Assembly: GCA_032358165.1 (NCBI GenBank)
Contig: JAALGY010000012.1
Span: forward strand, 248,001-312,000
Source of the DNA: Diplosphaera chodatii
Lineage: Eukaryota > Chlorophyta > Trebouxiophyceae > Prasiolales > Stichococcaceae
Direction of reading: 5' to 3'
DNA: 64,000 nt
The position numbers were made by a program, and so were the translations under genes. The notes beneath the pieces are model-generated. The model had not been told where the DNA came from and ran no database searches. It worked only from the letters and a program-made list of their open reading frames with translations. Shown here piece by piece: positions 58,454-64,000 of the stretch. Position 1 is the stretch's first letter, and the number at the start of each line of letters is the position of its first letter.

Positions 58454-60632
58454 CGAGGGACGTATTCCTCCGACCCGCTGCATAGGTTGACAGCTTCACA
58501 ATATACAGTAATAATGCCAATGCTGCACCGAACAGTACATTGACCGTACATTAACGTCAGCGACATGCATGCGAGTCATGAGCGGCGCAGAAAAATCAGT
58601 GTCACCATCAAATGCCAGTCATACGGAACTTGTAGGATACTATTGTGAGCCATCTGCACGATATGGAAGTCAGACCAACCTAGCATCTCAAACCTATACA
58701 TAACAAGGGGCGTTCGCACGGCGATACGCTAGTTTGGCCTCGAACGATAAGCAGGCATTGAGAAGGCAAACGTTGATCAAGGCAGATCGTGCAAAAGCTC
58801 GTTGATAATCGATCGCTCCGTAGTCTTCGTGCGCCTGTACGTAAGCCTACCAGCTTGCTGTACTTAGTGCAACTTTGCCACTTCGCGTAGACATGCCATC
58901 AAACCTATGTCAGAGGCTTTACGCATGTCATCAAGCACCTGTGTCTGAGTTGAGCTGGATCGGAGCTAGATCTAACGTGGCAAAGCCGGCGCCCGACCAG
59001 CAAGAGTGCTAGTGTCAGAAGATCTTTGCCACGGGCTGGAGGTAAATCTACCATTCACCACCGTAGTTAACGCAACTTTCTTGATTTGCATCCAAACTTC
59101 GCCAAAGTCACAGTAGGTGCACTGCGGCTCTGTGCAAGCATCTTCGCGAGGTCCCAGCCGCGATCGCCGGCCTCCGGCCTTCGCATCACGACCCCGTCAT
59201 TGAAATGCCCAATAACTTCGGCCCCTTACCCAAATCGCGATTACGACTTCCGAACCTACAACGCCGACTGGCGCCGCGCGCAGGGAACATCGCCGCGCAC
59301 GGCCGCACTGTACAGATCCGTACCATGGGCTGTGAAGCTCTGAGCCGCGAGCCGTTGAGCCGCACGGCCATGCGGAGCCGTGAGCCGTTCCGGAGGTTTG
59401 CGCAGGTTTACTCTACCCTATACTAACAAGTTCCTTGCCCCCGGGTTCTGACGGCCCGGTCATGAAACGCTATGTCTGGAAAGGCGGGTAGGCCGTGATA
59501 GGCACACTGTCGCCCGTGCGATCAGTCATCTGCTCATCGAAGCCAACCTTTAACGTCTCAAACATCGACGCATGCACTGGTCGGCAGACGCGCGAACATA
59601 TTTTCTTCCGCAAGATGTGCACCGCGCCGGCGGAGACAGGCGGCCATACGCGCAGATAACCGCGAAAAACCATCGTTTGTTAGCGTCTAGTGCACGGTTT
59701 CCCCGTGTGATACCACATGGAAAATATTAGTATTGATGAGTTTAGGTAACTACTTAGGCCAAACTCAAAGCGCTCGAACATGGTCATTTTCAGCAAGGTG
59801 GGTGACGAGCTAACCGCAGCTGTGGGGAAACAGCATTTGAGCAGTGTCAAGAGCCATCTCACGACATGATGACCAGCTCCCGCTGGAGGGCTGCTCAGGA
59901 CGCCGACATGCCCAGCGCTTCTGACCTTAGATCACAACATGTTCATAAGCGCAGAAGACCTCCTAGTTAGCGTGCCCGTGAACAACAGGTGTAATCTCTA
60001 AGGTGACGGTTGCATTGAGATGCTGAGGGATACTATACGTAGTCCCTTCCAAAACGAAGAGATATCTTCAGAGACCATCGTCGAGGAAAAGGTCCTTGCA
60101 GGCACAAGGAGAAAATGAGACGCAGGACGCTGATGTTACGTGGCCAAAAGAAAGAAAAGCATATTGCACCAGCTGTGTTTGCTTGCAAGGTTGGCAAAGG
60201 ATTGAGAAGTAACAGGGGCCACGGGAGCCTGACTAGACAAAACTGAAATACCCTACTGGGCTGGGCAAATAGCCAGCCGTCCACACCTCCGGGGGTCCTC
60301 AACTTCACTTCACTTCAAGATGTCAACACGGAATGCCCTCGGTTCATTGCTCATGGTCCTCGCCTTCACTCAATCATCAATGGATCCTCTCCGGTACTCT
60401 CCAGCATTAGTGCATCAAAAACAACACCATTGTCCTGCGATATCGCAATGTGTAAAATCGATCTTGTATGACGATGCCTGAAGGTAGTTTGCGCCAGACA
60501 GTACCAGGCTGAATAGGCGAACACACACGGAGCTCCAGCGATCTGGCATACGTATCAATGCAGGCCACAATACATCGCTTAACAGTTGCATGCTGCAACG
60601 TGTCCTTCATCATGGCGTACCTGTCTGCAGCT
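58454..60632. other. gene-poor stretch, nothing recognised
   Basis: 2.2 kb with only short frames. A short imperfect repeat of GAGCCG(T/C)GAGCCGTT occurs at about 59,340-59,395. No motif, RNA gene or element could be supported. Confidence 0.4.
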
Positions 60633-61961
60633 TCAAGCTTGATTGTGTGATACAGCTGTCTCACTCTGGCGTTTGGACCAGTGGCGTTTTCTTCGGTTAA
60701 TGAACCAGTTGTTGAGTTGGATCACTGAAAGATGCGTGCTTTCACACAACACCGCCTTTTCGGTGTCCTGTTGTGCAGTGTGATAATTTTCTTCCTCGCA
60801 ACGAGACGCATAAGCTGAGCATAAGTCGAAAACAGTCTGCCAGCACACACATGTGCTGATACGGTACTTACTGATGGATATGGCCATGCAACATGCTCCG
60901 TCCACCACTGTGACAGCACGTCCACAGCTTTTGAAGGCAATTTTGTTCGCTTGTGCTTCTTGGCAAGCTGATCTTTGAGATGTTTGACGATAGGTTTAAA
61001 CCTGTATATTGCCTTGAGTGAGAATTGTGGCATTACGGTATCTGAGCTCAAGGCATGGACACTGTATCGTGCACCTGGCCTTTAGTTGGACCATTGTTCT
61101 GTATGCGTCAGAAGGTGGCCAGCCTTCCTCCCCTCCCAACTGTGACGGCTCAGCATGTTGGCTGCCAGCTCGACGTCCAGAGTACAACATCTTGAGATCA
61201 TCTTCAAAGCTGCTGCACACCCTTTCCATGTCGGCATGTGTTTGTTGCAGTTGCATACCAATGCTACCAAGTACATTGCAGTACTGCTCCTAAATCGACA
61301 CATGCAGCTCAGGATTTAGCACATTTGTCAGCCGGAGATGTTTTTGCTGCAGACTTGCGTTGGTCAACCCACCATAAAGTTGTCAACTCCAGCCTCAGTG
61401 GATAATTGCTGAATATCTTCAGAATGCGAACGAACTGCATGACCTGCCTCAGCCAGAGCACCTTCGCAATCGTCTGATCTCTGCTGTACATGCACCAACG
61501 CTAACAGAATCCTTATATTGCTTTGTGCAAAATGATTACCAGATGGTCCAGTATCATTGTTATTACCGTGCTGGCCACTCCCAATGCATGACATTGCCAA
61601 AGGATCTTGAGCAGGGCAGCAAAACGATGCTGTACACGGCTGCATCGGCCAGTATCTTCTACTTCATTTGCTTCCCAGTCGATGCTTGCTAACGGTTCAC
61701 CTACACGATCACCCTCTCGGTCAATGGTGAAGCATTCAGTCAGCAGTGGGCTCATACCAACGGCACACTGGGACCACCATGTGATAACGGCAACTCGTCG
61801 GCTGACACGTTGCTATCAGGGAAGCCTGTCAGCACATAGTCGAGCATTTCCAGGTCAGTTTCGTCATATTCAAAGGCTGTGCCATCTGGAAGTGCTTCAG
61901 GTGCAGCAGGATTTTCATCCATGGACGTTGCAGCGCTGATCCTATCTGCGGGACAGCACAA
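60633..61961 (-). CDS. KNOX-class TALE homeodomain protein
   Basis: Homeobox transcription factor of the KNOX group. In Chlamydomonas the relatives GSM1 and GSP1 pair at gamete fusion to start the zygote programme; a similar role here is inference. Minus-strand exons: about 61,961-61,755 (acidic, [18 protein letters not shown]), a piece to 61,373 ending [10 protein letters not shown], about 61,285-61,078 ([30 protein letters not shown]; together KNOX2-like), about 61,003-60,872 ([32 protein letters not shown]) and 60,767-60,633 ([30 protein letters not shown]). The three-residue-extension homeodomain is shown by PYPS in loop 1 and by helix 3 [10 protein letters not shown] with the invariant Trp, Phe, Asn and Arg. 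KNOX1 is not clearly seen. Stop TGA at 60,635-60,633; start uncertain (61,961 or 61,922). Confidence 0.85.
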
Positions 61962-62449
61962 TCATAAGTAGGCACTTTATGGCGAGGTCTCAACATGCAG
62001 TCGACAGTGCACTGGCGTGACGTGCCTGACTGGCCCGTGCAAAACTTGGCTGACCGCCGCGGTTGGCAGCTGCAAGCAGACAGCACGCCGGTGTCATGAA
62101 GGCTTGCTCAATCTTACATGCGACACGCAGCATCGCATCGCAGAACGCACGCCACCCAGTGTCTTTTAGACGTGGCACCCTCGAGGGAGTCGAGAGGGTG
62201 ACTCGATCGAGAGACCGAGTGGATCAGGTTCAAGGAGCAACTTGGAGAAGCGATTCGACATGGTGCACTATGGAGAGGTAGTTTCCTGATTAAGCGACGA
62301 CGCGAGGAGCATCGCACGCCTATTAAGGCACCTCTGTTGATTGCTGGCAGGGCGGTGCTCAGCTGGCGGGCAGGGAAATCTAGTCCCTTGCACAAGGGGA
62401 ATACAATCACTCTTGCAAACTATTACGTTCTATTTCCCTTGCAGCTGGC
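61962..62449. other. upstream of the KNOX gene; no recognised gene
   Basis: Holds small hairpins such as CCCTTGCACAAGGG (about 62,386-62,399) close to the inverted-repeat element. Frames show no motif. Confidence 0.35.
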
Positions 62450-63514
62450 AAGGGGAATAGAAGAGGGGATGACACGAGGCTGAAGACCATGGTTCCCGTT
62501 TTGTCCGATTTGCCTGCGACTTTGCAGCGCTACCGTGGACTTCACATTGCATCTGACGCGCGCGCCGATTCACAAACTCATCTTAAGTGTCTAAGCTACA
62601 GCTTGAGACCTACAGCGCGCGTTGCGACTGCGTATAGCCGCTGCACTGATTTATTGCAACGAGGCACTGCCTTGCAAGGAAAGCATAGGTTTGCACAGCG
62701 CTGGCAGCCCTGCAGACGCAGCCGACCGCCTCAGGCCTTCATCATTGTTGTTGGAAGCTGCTTGGGTCGTCTGTTCGGTCGCTGACATCGTGCCGCAGCG
62801 CATTCACGAGCAGTGCTGAGGTGCCACAGAACAGCGAACCGAGGCGCTAACGCTGTCCAGCACGTTGCGCCGGGGCATCTGAGTCGTGGTCATGCCAGAA
62901 GTAGTCCGAGACCGTCCAGACAGCGCTGCCTGCTCTAAACTGGCCGGGGCTGTGCTCTGACGCTCGTCAGCTGAGCGCGGCGCCGCTGGACAAGCGCAGT
63001 ACTTTCAGCGTCCGCGCCACACATCAGAAGGCGTTCACTATATGACGTGACCATTGTCAGCGCGAGCAGCCCTCACACCGAGCCTCAGTCAAGATAGAGG
63101 TGTGTTGTGTCTCTACTGCCGCTGGAAGCATTGCCAGTTCTGCCACGTGAGCTGGCCTACGCTCGCATGCTGCCATATATGAAGCCGATCAACAGCCGAA
63201 AGACATACTGGACGCGGCAGACGGTCGCGCAGCCTCGACATGCCGCACTAATTTATTGCAACGACCTCTACGGGATGTGCCCCAGCATCACAGCGCAAGC
63301 CGGCACCTGCTGCCGGCGAGCTGCCGCATAGGATTCGGCTGTGTATAGCTGCAAGTACTGAATGCGCTCCCGAGGACCAGTGCGCCGCACAACGTCCACA
63401 CTACACGCTACTTCCATTTTGCCAATGGAAATCCTGCGAGTCCCGTCGGACAAAACGGGAACCTTAGAAAGTAGCGGGAACGGAGGTCGTGTCATCCCCT
63501 CTTCTATTCCCCTT
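62450..63514. mobile_element. 1.06-kb element with terminal inverted repeats
   Basis: The 28 bases at 62,450-62,477 are the exact reverse complement of 63,487-63,514. A second block of 18 bases, 62,491-62,508, is the exact reverse complement of 63,446-63,463. The left end is itself part of a hairpin (CTATTTCCCTTG facing CAAGGGGAATAG, 62,430-62,460). Inside, a direct 20-base repeat with one mismatch (62,643-62,662 and 63,245-63,264) reads AALIYCN in both copies. There is no transposase-like frame, so a non-autonomous DNA transposon or large MITE is the likeliest reading. No target-site duplication could be identified with confidence. Confidence 0.7.
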
Positions 63515-64000
63515 GCAGCTGGCACGCCTTTGTTGATTATCTACCTTGCCCGCCATGCTGCCAGCAATCATAGCGCTTGACGGTGCGAGATTTCAAGCAG
63601 TCTTTCTTCTGGACACGCCGTGCGTCCTGTCTCCCATCTCGAACACAGCCGCAAAACACTTGCAGTTGTTTGTTCATAAGCTGTTGCAGTCTTTCGCACG
63701 TTTGCAGCGTTGGCTGCAAACATTGCCATAACGAGCACGTGTTGAACGATCAGTCACGCTTCTGAGGACGCACACCCGCTATTGCCAAGCGGCACAGGAC
63801 CATCGTAGGTCCTGAAGCCAGTCCTGAGCCAGTCAACTGATCTCCCCAAAAATGGAGTCTGGTGGAGACGTGAGGGAAACCAGCAAACTCGTTAGCAGGA
63901 TCAGCTCAGAACATGGATATGATGCGACAACAGCAGAGTGTTGCTCAAGCACCCATGATGGCCGCCTCGACCAGCTACGACACATGATTCTGGCGTTTTG
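63515..64000. other. window end, nothing recognised
   Basis: Short frames only (for example 63,546-63,731, +). No domain, repeat or RNA gene recognised. Confidence 0.4.

Overview
The window is nuclear DNA from a photosynthetic eukaryote, most likely a unicellular green alga (Chlorophyta). I lean towards a trebouxiophyte-like lineage, but this is inference. Most recognisable genes are cut by many short introns with GT-AG ends (a few look GC-AG), often ending in ctgcag or gtgcag. The gene set is green: an HY5-like bZIP factor, a plant-type PP2A B'' subunit, a plant-type profilin, a KNOX-class TALE homeobox gene, and a Rubisco-methyltransferase-like SET protein. There are no operons, no bacterial or organellar genes, and no tRNA or rRNA genes that I could recognise.

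Left third (1-17,500): repeat-rich and rearranged. A four-finger zinc protein gene (952-2784, +) has a clearly related copy in inverted orientation (17,427-15,501, -). Between them lie a decayed partial copy and a fuller copy of a SET-domain gene (about 3,540-4,420 and 5,036-8,023), an array of about 13 units of 85 bp (9,203-10,310), related units in the opposite orientation carrying a 144-bp GAA tract (11,600-12,145), and a possible gene with a three-fold repeated segment (13,441-14,137).

Middle and right (18,000-58,500): gene-dense housekeeping DNA. In order: TOP3A (+), an unidentified exon (26.6 kb), ribosomal protein uL16/RPL10 (-), MLH1 (+), an intronless U1A/U2B''-family snRNP protein (-), PP2A B'' (-), ALG12 mannosyltransferase (+), HY5-like bZIP (-), intronless profilin (+), PUS1-type pseudouridine synthase (-), a mitoferrin-like carrier (-), and ubiquitin-activating enzyme E1 (+). 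Several neighbours are divergent and share short intergenic regions (RPL10/MLH1, HY5/profilin, carrier/E1). The genes serve unrelated processes: DNA repair and recombination, translation, splicing, N-glycosylation, cytoskeleton, iron transport and ubiquitin conjugation. No common pathway is implied.

Right end (58,500-64,000): a gene-poor stretch, the KNOX-class gene (60,633-61,961, -), and a roughly 1.06-kb element bounded by near-perfect inverted repeats (62,450-63,514).

The main oddities are an in-frame TAG at a conserved Tyr position of PP2A B'', an in-frame TAG plus a frameshift in the first SET copy, the inverted zinc-finger pair with divergent start and tail, a 28-C tract directly before a TOP3A splice acceptor, and a dense TGAC/GTCA cluster upstream of the first zinc-finger gene. 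Exon borders were read by eye from splice signals and family similarity; transcripts are needed to confirm them.
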